Source: Monoplex corrugatus (taxonomy: Eukaryota; Mollusca; Gastropoda; Littorinimorpha; Ranellidae). From it: 64,000 nucleotides of DNA. A program made the translations under genes and the position numbers. The notes under the pieces are model-generated. The model did not search any database. It was not told the origin of the DNA and worked only from the letters and a program-made list of their open reading frames with translations. The stretch covers positions 54,072,481 to 54,136,480 of the forward strand of contig CM060307.1 in assembly GCA_030674185.1 (NCBI GenBank), read 5' to 3'. Below are positions 33,601-42,779 of this stretch, piece by piece (position 1 is the stretch's first letter; the number at the start of each line of letters is the position of its first letter).

Positions 33601-36600
33601 GAAGGCTTGAAAGGTTTAAGTTTTTGTTTTGTTTTCTTAGTTGACAGTGCAGAAAATTGGAGAACAGTGTGATGGAGCGAAATAATTCAAGTGCATGTCA
33701 GTTGTTTACGTACTCTTGATGGACGAAATAATTCAAGTGCATGTCAGTAGTGTACATACTCTTGAAGGAGTGACAGAATTCAAGTGCATGTCAGTAGTGT
33801 ACATACTCTTGATGGAGTGACAGAATTCAAGTGCATGTCAGTAGTGTACATACTCATGATGGAGTGACAGAATTCAAGTGCATGTCAGTAGTGTACATAC
33901 TCTTGATGGAGTGACAGAATTCAAGTGCATGTCAGTAGTGTACATACTCTTGATGGAGTGACAGAATTCAAGTGCATGTCAGTAGTGTACATACTCTTGA
34001 TGGAGTGACAGAATTCAAGTGCATGTCAGTAGTGTACATTCTCATGATGGAGTGACAGAATTCAAGTGCATGTCAGTAGTGTACATACTCATGATGGAGT
34101 GACAGAATTCAAGTGCATGTCAGTAGTGTACATACTCATGATGGAGTGACAGAATTCAAGTGCATGTCAGTAGTGTACATACTCATGATGGAGTGACAGA
34201 ATTCAAGTGCATGTCAGTAGTGTACATACTCTTGATGGAGTGACAGAATTCAAGTGCATGTCAGTAGTGTACATACTCTTGATGGAGTGACAGAATTCAA
34301 GTGCATGTCAGTAGTGTAGGCTACATACTCGTGATGATTGTCGTGAAAGCTGGTGATGCCTCTGAGAATCTTGCCACCAGGAACAATGTAGTCAAGAGGA
34401 TGGTCCAACTCGTTCTCCCAGTTGGTGTAATAACACGCATGGGTCACCGCCCCTGTACAAAGGAACAGACTTGAATCTACTATAATAACATTACCCAAGT
34501 AACGGTGCACTGATTTCCCGCACACTGTGGCATCTGAAGAAACAAGCAGGCAGAAAAGCAGGAAGCAGACTACAGTAGCAGCAACACCCGCCATTGTCAA
34601 CAGAAACTTACACCTTGAGCATGACAGAGACGATCCCATACATTACCTTAAGCGGCAACAACAAACCACAACCTTCCCACTGATGATTGGACACTGCCAT
34701 CTACTTTCAAGTATGTACCGAACGGAGCTGTGCCACACGGATGGCTGTCTATGCCAGACAGGACCCTAGTCTCCAGAACACATTCTACATTTTTGCCCAC
34801 TGTTCGAAAATAAAGGAAATGAGCAAAGGCCAAATGTAGCAATTCTGGAAGAGCGGCTCTGGGGCAACACAGAGGGCTTAACGAAAGCCCGCATGCGTCA
34901 TCCAGACCATCAGACTGATTATCTGAGACATAACCATGCCCAAGACGAAAAAACAAAATCTATAGAGACACTCGTAACTATACGGTCTAGCTAAACTGGA
35001 TGGACTCGGACTGGACTGGATTAGTTTCATTTTCTTGTCAAAACAGATTTTTTTTTTGCGAGAATGCGTGCTACTGTGTCTGAGGAAAGCGCCTGGCTAC
35101 AGTATAGTGCCATTTTGGAATTTATGAGTTATTTTTGCTTTCCTCCAAAAGTGATTCCCCCCCCCCCCCCCACACACACACAAAATTATGCCAGAGACAA
35201 CCGTTTCGTTGTTTTTAAAAAATTTTTTTTAGACTTGCAATGAAGCGCATGCTGCACATGAGACCTCAGTTCATCAATTCATCCAAAAGACTTGTGCCTA
35301 GATCATCACTCCATGTTTTGTGGAAAGAGGTGTGGCTGTGGTAGAAATTCCTAGTCTAACCTGGAATTGAGCCCACGACCTTTTGCTTCTTAGATAAGAG
35401 CTTTAACCAAGTGGGTTACCTCACCACGGTCTCGATAGACGACAACGGTCAGTTTAGAGAGCGCAGTAGGTCTCAGAGCTACACAAATAACAGTAATAAT
35501 AGTAATAATAGTAACAATAGCGATAGTAATAATAATAATGATAATGATGATGATGATGATGATAATAATAATAATAATAATAATTATATAATGATAATAA
35601 TAAAATGACGATGATGATGATGATGATGATGTCGACAGTAACAATAATTTGATCACGTGTTACATGGACACCAGTTTTACACAAGTAGAACATGTAGGCC
35701 TATGGACGTCAATATCTCGGTACTGGAATTCAACACTGATTTTATCAGGAATATTAGATTTCGGGATACGAATACTGATTTTGACCAAAAACATCACATT
35801 TCTGAAAAATGGAATTTATTTATCAGGAATATTACATTTCTGGAATATGGACATTATTCTTTTTATTGGGAACATAACCTTTCTGGAATGTGGATTCTAT
35901 TTATGCATCAGGAACAATGTATTTCTGGAACATGGACATGATTTTACCTGAAACATGAAATTTCTGGAACAGGGACACTGATTTTACAGGAAACATACAT
36001 TTTTGGAACAGGGACATTGGTTTTACCTGAAACATACATTTCTGGAACAGGAACACTGGTTTTACCTGAAACATACATTTCTGGAACAGGGACACTGGTT
36101 TTACCTGAAACATACATTTCTGGAACAGGAACACTGGTTTTACCTGAAACATGAAATTTCTGGAACAGGAACACTGGTTTTACCTGAAACATGAAATTTC
36201 TGGAACAGGGACACTGATTTTACAGGAAACATACATTTTTGGAACAGGGACATTGGTTTTACAGGAAACATACATTTCTGGAACAGGAACATGGTTTTAC
36301 CTGAAACATACATTTCTGGAACAGGGACACTGGTTTTACCTGAAACATACATTTCTGGAACAGGGACACTGGTTTTACTGAAACATACATTTCTGGAACA
36401 GGGACACTGGTTTTACCTGAAACATACACTTCTGTAACAGGGACACTGGTTTTTACCTGAAACATCCATTTCTGGAACAGGGACACTGGTTTTACCTGAA
36501 ACATACATTTCTGGAACAGGGACACTGCTTTTTACCTGAAACATATTTCTGGAACACGGACAGTGATTTTACCTGAAACATGACATTTCTGGAACAGGGA

Positions 36601-37330
36601 CACTGATTTTACCTGAAACATAACATTTATGGAACACGAACACTGATTTTACCTGAAACAGAAATTTCTAGAACACGGACAGTAATTTTGCCAGGAACAT
36701 TACTTCACTGGGATATGGACGCTGATTTTGCCAGGAACATTACAGTTTTGAAATATGGATGACCAATACATTTCTGAAACATGAATACAAGTAACATTCC
36801 ATCAGTAGAATATGGACACTGATTTCATCTGAAACATACCCAACTGAAACATGGACATTGACTTTTACCACCAACATCACAGTGCTGGAATATAGACACC
36901 GGTTTGGCCAGAAACATTACATCACAGAAACAGGGATAGCGAAAATTACTTGACTAAAGTATAGAATTTTATTTTAAGAAGATGATTATTACTGAAACAG
37001 AGAATTTCTTTTATCCGAACATTCATTATCACGGATATGTTAGCTTCTGTATCTTTGACATTACATAGCTGGAACATGAAATCTTATTTCACCAGTAACA
37101 TTGCATTGAACCTGCAGTAAGAAACCTTTCTCTGTTTCTGGTCCAACGACAGAATTCTCTTACAGTGTCTTCAAGGCAAAGCAGTTGTCTGCATACTTTC
37201 AAAAAGCACCTCAAGAGACATCTCTTTCAGAAGAATATTCAAAATTAATAAATTAATGCTCGTGGCTTTTTCTGGATTAAGTGGTATTGGCAGTTTTTCT
37301 GCACGTGTGCGTGTATGTGTGTGTGTGTGT

Positions 37331-37395
<65 letters not shown>

Positions 37396-40322
37396 GTGTA
37401 TATGTGTGTGTATGCACAGCATGTGTGCATGTCTGCGTATCTGCGCGTACTTAGATGTATGTGTATTTTCATATATGTTTGTCACTGAGATACTGAAAAA
37501 CATAGTTGATTTTTGATGAACTATGTTTATACTGCACTGATGTATTGGCGTAAACATGTCCGTTATTCACGTATGCTGCATTAATGTATTAACATGGCAA
37601 TGTTTATGCTGCGCTGACGTACTGGTGAATGTATCTGTGTATTTCATTAACCCTTTGCCACCTGCACCCTATCTACCAATTGCAAAAACTTAACCCTTTG
37701 ACTCCCTCACCCTATCCACCAGCTTCCTGCAGGAAGCTGGTGGATAGGGTGAGGGAGTCAAAGGGTTAAGTTTTTGCTCTTCCAGCATGGTTGACAAAGA
37801 AGGATGCTGTTGGGCAGGCTGCAGGAGTCAAAGGGTTAATGTATTAAGTCCGCAATGTTTATGCTGTTTGTAAAGTGTAACGAGCATTCTGTTACATTGA
37901 TTGTTTGCGCTGTGTAAATGGAAATGTTATTATCATTAACATTAAAGCACTGGAATATTACCTAATCTGCACATCGACTTTTACTTTGAAGACTACATTA
38001 TTGGAACATGGACACCAGTGTTTACCATGAGCACCACAGCACTGTAATCCTGAAACATTACCTAATATGTACAACCACTTTTATTTTGACCACATGGACA
38101 CCAGTGATTACCATGAGCACCACAGCACTGTAATCCTGAAACATTACCTAATGTGTACATCCACTTTTATTTTGACCACATGGACACCAGTGATTATCAT
38201 GAGCACCACAGCACTGTAATCCTGAAACATTACCTAATGTGTACATCCACTTTTATTTTGACCACATGGACACCAGTGATTATCATGAGCACCACAGCAC
38301 TGTAATCCTGAAACATTACCTAATATGTACAACCACTTTTATTTTGACCACATGGACACCAGTGATTATCATGAGCACCACAGCACTGTAATCCTGAAAC
38401 ATTACCTAATATGTACAACCACTTTTATTTTGACCACATGGACACCAGTGATTACCATGAGCACCACAGCACTGTAATCCTAAAACATTACCTAATATGT
38501 ACATCCACTTTTATTTTGACCACATGGACACCTATGTTTACCATGAGCAACACAGCACTGTGATCCTGAAACATTCATCATCATCATCAGGTGCCTTGCC
38601 GCATGGAGTTGGCTATTATGGACTTCCATCTGTCTCTATCACTTGTTGCCCCAAGTATCTCTTCCACCCTCCTTGTCCCCAGCCACTCTGCAAGTCCGTG
38701 TAGTATCTTCTCCCTGGGTCTACCCGGTGCTCTCTTTCCCTCCAGCTTTTCCTGAAACATTACACGTACTTAATATGTACATCCACTTTTATTTTGACCA
38801 CATGGACACCATCAGTGTTTACAATGAGCACCACAGCACTGTAATCCTGAAATATTACCTAATATGCACATCCACGTTTATTTTGACCTTATGGACTCCA
38901 CCAGTGCTTATCATGAGCACCACAGCACTGTAATCCTGAAACATTACCTAATATGCACATCCACTTTTATTTTGACCACATGGACACCATCAGTGTTTAC
39001 AATGAGCACCACAGCACTGTAATCCTGAAACATTACCTAATATGCACATCCACTTTTATTTTGACCACATGGACACCATCAGTGTTTACAATGAGCACCA
39101 CAGCACTGTAATCCTGAAACATTACCTAATATGCACATCCACTTTTAATTTTGACCACATGGACACCAGTGATTTCCATGAGCATCACAGCACTGTAATC
39201 CTGAAACATTACCTAATATGCACATCCACTTCTATTATGACCACTACATGACCGGAACATGGATGCCAGCGTTTACCTTTAACATTACAGCACTGGAACT
39301 TGAACACTCTATCTTCCTTGTGGTTATCATGGACGCTTTCAATGCCCGTGATGTAGCCATCGTTTGGACATTGGTACGTCAGCGGTTGGTCGTATTCGTT
39401 GACGTAATTATCTGAAAGCGAAACGTTTTATTTTATCTTATTTGAAATGCGTATATTTTCTCCGTGTTGGGGTTGTCTTGGGTCTCTTTCAGTGAAAATA
39501 AATACACGCACTTTGGAAATTCTGTGCTAGAAATGATTTTTTTTAAATCACTCTCTTCGTTTTTAGCTATTTTCATTTCTCTCCAAATGACCTGTTTTTT
39601 TTACCCCTTTTGTTGCCTTACTGGTCCGTGGACCTGTGTTTTCCTAGGATGGTGTCAGTCATCCTACCACAACCATCCATCGTAATGAAAATATCAGATT
39701 GTCCATTTTATACCACAGAGGAAAATGTGTGGCACAAACAAACAAACAAACAAAGAAACAAACAAACAAACAAACAAACAAACAAACAAACAAACAAACA
39801 AACAAACAAAATATGGGAGGAGAAGAGATTGAGGAGGGGAGAAATATAAAGGACGTTCCAGGGATTTGTTTGGGGGTGGGAGTGGGAGTGGAGAAAGGGG
39901 GGGGGGGTGGATTGAAAATGAACCGCCAGAAAAGCATGACAGTTTTACTCTTTTTTCATCCTCTCTTGCCCAGTCATTTGGAAGAATCTTTCATAATGCA
40001 TCACCACGCTTAATGAATAAATAAACAAATACACAAGAAAGTTATTTCATCCTAAGGATAGTGTTGAAAACGAAGCCACCAAGCAGCGTGACAGCGCGTT
40101 GCCTTTTCCTCCAGTGTTGTCCAGTCATTTGGAATAATCTTTCATAATGATATCAGCATGCTTCTACACCTTCCCATTTTCAGCAGCGATTTGAAAATGT
40201 ATAGCTGGTCTTTTTTCATTTTTTTTTTCTTTTTTTTTTTTTTTAAAGCATTTCTTCCATTGGGTTAGAATGATACCCTCAGGATATTCAGATATTTGAG
40301 CCGCACCATGTATCTTGTGGTG

Positions 40323-40416
<94 letters not shown>

Positions 40417-41901
40417 ATTTCATATGAAATGGTAATTACAGCATGATGATGTTACTATTAGCCTACATTTCTGTGAACACCTTAAGCGTCTGCCAAGCTT
40501 TATCATAACAAAAAGGAAAGAAAATAACTAAACCTTTTACATTCCCGTTTCTTCTGCTCTGACCTATCTGTTTACCTGCAATTTGCTCAAGAAATCCCAG
40601 TGCACGATAATTCTACACGCACCATCATTATCATCTTCATCATCATCTAATCCCGTAACCCGTGCGGTCGTTGAGGGAGAGTGGAGGGGGGAGGGAGGGG
40701 CGACAGTTGGGACGCAGCATCAGCGTGGTTAGCGGGCATTATATGGCCTTAAACACGTGTTCCCTGGGACTTCACAGTCTTCAGCACAATAACTGGTACG
40801 TTAACATTATCTTACAATACGTCTGTCTAGTGTTATTTTATCAGACTGCGGCGAAAAAAGATAAAAATCTGTTAACATTATCTAACAAGCCGTCTGTCTG
40901 ATGTTATTTTATCATACTGCCGTGAACAGATCAGATGTGTTAACATTATCTAACAAGATGTCTGTCTAGTGTTAGTTTATCATACTGCAGTGAACAGACC
41001 GGAATTGTTAACATTGTCTAACAAGCCGTCTGTCTAGTGTTATTTTATCACAGATCAGAATGTGTTAACATTATCTAACAAGATGTCTGTCTATGTCAGT
41101 TTATCATACTGCAGTGAGACAGACCGGAATGTGTTAACATTGTCTAACAAGCCGTCTGTCTAGTGTTAGTTTATCATACTGCAATGAAACAGATCAGAAT
41201 CTGTTAACATTATGTAATAAGACATCCCTCTAATTTCATCTTATCATACTGCAGTGAAACAGATCAGAATATAAATGCCTCAGGGGACTTGGTGTTATCC
41301 AGACTTGTGCAGATGTTTATTAATTGTCTGAAACAGTCAGCAAAATCAATCAAGTAGCCTCTAATTTATTTTTGTAACCAGAACAAGACTATCTGTAAAT
41401 AAACAGTGATTTGTCTTTGCTGACACGTCAGTAAACTTTATATGACATGCAACAGCTTTATCATTATTTATATTTCAAGTATAAAAAGGGAAATTGGTAT
41501 AATGGCTTGACCATCTTGGTATTTGTCGAGGGAGACTAAAAATGAAGATGAACAAAAATGTGAAGGCGTGCATTCATGATCTGTACTGATGTCTCTGACT
41601 TGAGTTACGAATCAACCAACTTAGTGTACCAAGGACACTTGATGGCCTTCACGTTTCGAGTCGTAAAGACTCTGAAAAACTCACTCGTCCACTGACAAGT
41701 CGGGGCCGAAGTCTCAGTCAGGGGTAGTGGGGAACATCCGAAGTCCCATACACGGTCCTCCTTGTGGTTGTCGTGCACGCTGCTGACGTGGTTCAGGAAC
41801 TCATTGTCTGGGCACTGGAAGTGGAAGGGCTGGTCATAGTCGTTGATCCAACCCAGGACTCCCACCACCAGACAACACAGACTAAGGGCAAGTCGCAGCA
41901 T
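30619..41901 (-). CDS. Dermatopontin family secreted matrix protein (4 coding exons)
   Basis: Minus-strand exons 41901-41685, 39411-39277, 34452-34329 and 30673-30619 join through GT-AG introns in phases 1, 1 and 2 to give 176 residues, the usual dermatopontin size. Residues 1-17 are a signal peptide (MLRLALSLCCLVVGVLG). Three repeats follow, each with a (D/E)Y/LDxP...HDNH block: HDNHKEDR at 43-50, HDNHKEDR at 100-107 and HDNHHEDR at 154-161, the last assembled only by splicing exon 3 to exon 4. The conserved Cys pattern includes C30, C56, C69, C87, C113, C114, C124 and C168. Dermatopontins are extracellular matrix proteins; in gastropods a member is a shell-matrix protein. A role in shell or connective tissue here is inference. 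The gene converges on the TRIM-NHL gene. Confidence 0.88.
30840..31135. repeat. Imperfect (CA/CATA)n tract
   Basis: ACACATGCACACATACATAC-like simple sequence over about 300 bp with frequent interruptions. Confidence 0.8.
31250..31500. other. Low-complexity CAT/T-rich sequence
   Basis: CATCATC-type trinucleotides and a run of T around 31415-31430. Nothing coding is recognised. Confidence 0.6.
31508..31664. repeat. 40-bp minisatellite, about 4 units
   Basis: Near-identical units of GAACATAACTATTTAACTCA followed by ACAGCTTATCTAACATCCAT. Confidence 0.93.
31678..31740 (+). mobile_element. TTAA foldback element, left half (interrupted)
   Basis: TTAACTCTTTCAGTC, then ACCCTATCCACCAGCTTCCT matches the left half of the core palindrome and stops at its centre. 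Matching right-half sequence resumes at 33381 beyond a DIRS-like element. Confidence 0.6.
31750..33310 (+). mobile_element. Decayed DIRS-like tyrosine-recombinase element
   Basis: Around 32610-32740 two adjacent frames read WDLFLVLSALSSIP and LKHFTFETASFFSSLASG, matching the conserved tyrosine-recombinase segment of DIRS/Ngaro retroelements (WDLxLVL...LKxLTxKTxxLLALASG). At the right end a hairpin is formed by GAGTCACG...AAGTATGT (33225-33243) and ACATACTT...CGTGACTC (33286-33303); CGTGACTC also occurs at the left end (31759-31766). Many frameshifts; no reverse transcriptase recognised. A Crypton-type element is the main alternative. Confidence 0.5.
33381..33630 (+). mobile_element. TTAA foldback element, right halves in tandem
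   Basis: Three or four copies of AGCTGGTGGATAGAGTGAAA, then GGGTTAAGTTTTGCTTTGCT and TAATGCAGGATGCT-like sequence, i.e. the right side of the foldback element repeated at about 80-bp spacing. Confidence 0.6.
33671..34320. repeat. 47-bp minisatellite next to dermatopontin exon 3
   Basis: About 14 units of GAATTCAAGTGCATGTCAGT followed by AGTGTACATACTCTTGATGG and AGTGACA. On the transcribed strand each unit carries GAGTATGTAC, and the array edge matches the exon 3 donor (CACGAGTATGTA). Confidence 0.95.
34329..34452 (-). CDS. Dermatopontin exon 3
   Basis: The acceptor is TTTGTACAG|GGGCGG and the donor is CACGA|GTATGT (phase 2). It encodes ACYYTNWENELDHPLDYIVP and GITSFHDNHH. The donor lies at the edge of the 47-bp minisatellite. 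Confidence 0.87.
34453..34594 (-). CDS. Possible alternative first exon fused to dermatopontin exon 3
   Basis: Directly upstream of exon 3, and in frame with it through the acceptor, is a frame starting MAGVAATVVCFLLFCLLVSS, a convincing signal-peptide-like leader. It continues to the exon 3 peptide without a stop. A transcript starting here would encode a short secreted form with only the third repeat. This is an inference; no promoter is evident, and the leader could be coincidental. Confidence 0.3.
34618..34950 (+). mobile_element. LINE C-terminal fragment (after RNase H)
   Basis: The plus frame reads LKRQQQTTTFPLMIGHCHLL, then CHTDGCLCQTGP, a stop and SPEHILHFCPLFENKG. This is the TGHCxLLxHLxR...CPCGTGPQTPEHILQxCP ending found in RNase H LINEs. 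A more decayed relative is at 50060-50330 on the minus strand. Confidence 0.6.
35340..35460 (-). mobile_element. tRNA-derived SINE head
   Basis: On the minus strand a tRNA-like A-box region (GGTGAGGTAACCCACTTGGT) and a B-box (GGGCTCAATTCC) lie at tRNA-like spacing. It has no mature tRNA fold that I can complete, so it is read as a SINE head rather than a tRNA gene. Confidence 0.45.
35490..35635. repeat. (AAT/GAT)n trinucleotide-rich tract
   Basis: AATAATAG, GATGATGAT and AATAATAAT runs in succession. Confidence 0.85.
35720..36910. repeat. 39-bp minisatellite in dermatopontin intron 2
   Basis: About 30 units, best conserved between 35940 and 36560, of GGAACAGGGACACTGGTTTT followed by ACCTGAAACATACATTTCT. 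On the transcribed strand each contains TTTCAG|GTAAAA. Because 39 is a multiple of three, a 13-residue peptide repeat appears in the conceptual translation, but it is not evidence of coding. Confidence 0.92.
37150..37250 (+). mobile_element. Possible LINE C-terminal scrap
   Basis: One frame reads TFKKHLKRHLFQKNIQN, like the FKxxLKTHLF ending of L2-type LINEs. Too short for firm assignment. Confidence 0.3.
37312..37396. repeat. (TG)n microsatellite
   Basis: About 42 TG units with one GAG interruption. Confidence 0.95.
37647..37839 (-). mobile_element. TTAA foldback element, copy c, with perfect 96-bp palindrome
   Basis: TTAA at both ends (37647-37650, 37836-37839). The short arm is on the left and the long arm on the right, so the element lies inverted relative to copies a, b and f. 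The core 37682-37777 is a perfect palindrome with 48-bp arms, centred between 37729 and 37730 in CTGCAG. Located in dermatopontin intron 2. Confidence 0.85.
37960..39250. repeat. 86-bp minisatellite in dermatopontin intron 2
   Basis: About 13 units containing ATCCACTTTTATTTTGACCA, CATGGACACCAGTG and GAGCACCACAGCACTGTAAT. The array starts immediately beyond the exon 2 donor, and the exon end itself aligns with a unit. An RTE fragment is inserted at 38573-38757. Confidence 0.93.
38573..38757 (-). mobile_element. RTE-like LINE 3' end inserted in the 86-bp array
   Basis: CATCATCATCATCAGGTGCC, then CCGCATGGAGTTGGC and on to TCTACCCGGTGCTCTC is the reverse complement of the last about 55 codons and (GAT)n tail of the 8405-8936 family. 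86-bp units continue on both sides. Confidence 0.8.
39277..39411 (-). CDS. Dermatopontin exon 2
   Basis: The acceptor is GCTTTCAG|ATAATT and the donor is TTAAAG|GTAAAC (phase 1). It encodes NNYVNEYDQPLTYQCP, then SVHDNHKEDRVFKFQCC. Confidence 0.9.
39738..39808. repeat. (CAAA)n microsatellite
   Basis: About 17 CAAA units. Confidence 0.95.
40322..40413. repeat. (TG)n microsatellite
   Basis: About 45 TG units with one GG phase break near 40362. Confidence 0.95.
40797..41275. repeat. Minisatellite of about 65-70 bp in dermatopontin intron 1
   Basis: About seven units of GTTAACATTATCTAACAAG, GTCTGTCTAGTGTTA and TTTATCATACTGCAGTGAAC, with length variation. It does not resemble the exon 1 donor. 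Confidence 0.85.
41685..41901 (-). CDS. Dermatopontin exon 1 with signal peptide
   Basis: ATG at 41901 starts a hydrophobic leader. The exon runs through WINDYDQPFHFQCPDNEF and SSVHDNHKEDRVWDFGC to CQWT, then the donor ACGA|GTGAGT (phase 1). Reading through the donor reaches a stop at 41605, so splicing is required. Confidence 0.9.
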
Positions 41902-41999
41902 TGTCGCCAGTGTCTGTGGGCATGCAACAGAGAGCAGTCTGAGAGGTTGGAGAAAGGTAAAAAGAAGGCACTGAGAGGGTTGGATAAAGGTAAAAAGGA

Positions 42000-42295
42000 A
42001 AGGTTAAAAAGTGTCCTCTAACCCTGATGTCGTACAAGAGTAAGAGGGAAGAAACCTCAACATTTCTTGGTGCCAGCAGTATGACGATTCCCATCGCCTC
42101 TCTCTCGCTGTTTTACCTTTCCTGACTTTGAAAAAAGTCGGGTATCCATTTACAGCAAACTGGATGCTGCACGTACAACATTTTGCTTGGGAGAGATCAG
42201 CACCCGTGAAAACCCTGCGGTCAAACTGGAAGACGAGTGCTCTACACCTACTCCAAGCAGGATCGAGGCCCTGTGTTGACTTGATCAGTGCGATC
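42000..42295. mobile_element. Dispersed repeat family C (copy 1)
   Basis: CCTCTAACCCTGATGTCGTA, GGTGCCAGCAGTATGACGAT and CATCGCCTCTCTCTCGCTGT recur in diverged form at 55268-55420. It lies just upstream of dermatopontin exon 1 and could contribute to its promoter region. Confidence 0.5.
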
Positions 42296-42297
42296 AT

Positions 42298-42400
42298 TTA
42301 ATAATAATAATAATAATGTTTATTTGTATAGCGCATATTCCATATGAAAACATGCTCACCAGCGCTTTACATTTCGCAAGAAAGGCAAAAGGTGATAAAA
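42298..42400 (-). mobile_element. L2/CR1-like 3' tail
   Basis: On the minus strand GTAAAGCGCTGGTGAGC and ATATGCGCTATACAAATAAA are followed by (CATTATTATT)n, the hairpin and microsatellite ending of L2-type LINEs or of SINEs that borrow it. No reading frame remains. Confidence 0.6.
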
Positions 42401-42641
42401 AATGTTCACAATTACATACACAATAAGATAACAACAAACATTAAAGCTATACAAGTAAGAAGACACATAAGAAACCACAGAATATTAAAATTTAAACACT
42501 GACTTATGTAATGAAGAAAGATTAACAGATTTTTCATATGAATGAAGAGGCATACTGTGTTTATATATTGCTGCGTGTGTGTGCTTGCGTACGTGTGTGT
42601 GTACATGTGTGTGTGCGTTGTTGTGCGCGTGTGTTTGTAAG

Positions 42642-42642
42642 A

Positions 42643-42677
<35 letters not shown>

Positions 42678-42684
42678 AGAAGAG

Positions 42685-42721
<37 letters not shown>

Positions 42722-42735
42722 TGTGTGTGCGTGTG
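42642..42735. repeat. (TG)n/(GA)n compound microsatellite
   Basis: TG repeats pass into GA repeats and back to TG. Confidence 0.93.
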
Positions 42736-42779
42736 CTATGTTTGCATGCGTGTGTGTGTGCTTATGCATGCAATAGTTG

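Noticed and set aside
33671..34320. CRISPR-like regular repeats
   Set aside because: The units are contiguous with no unique spacers, and the genome is eukaryotic. These are minisatellites.
35901..36525. MFQVKPVSLFQK-type 13-residue repeat frames
   Set aside because: They follow from the 39-bp minisatellite, whose length is a multiple of three. The array is intronic and no domain is recognised.
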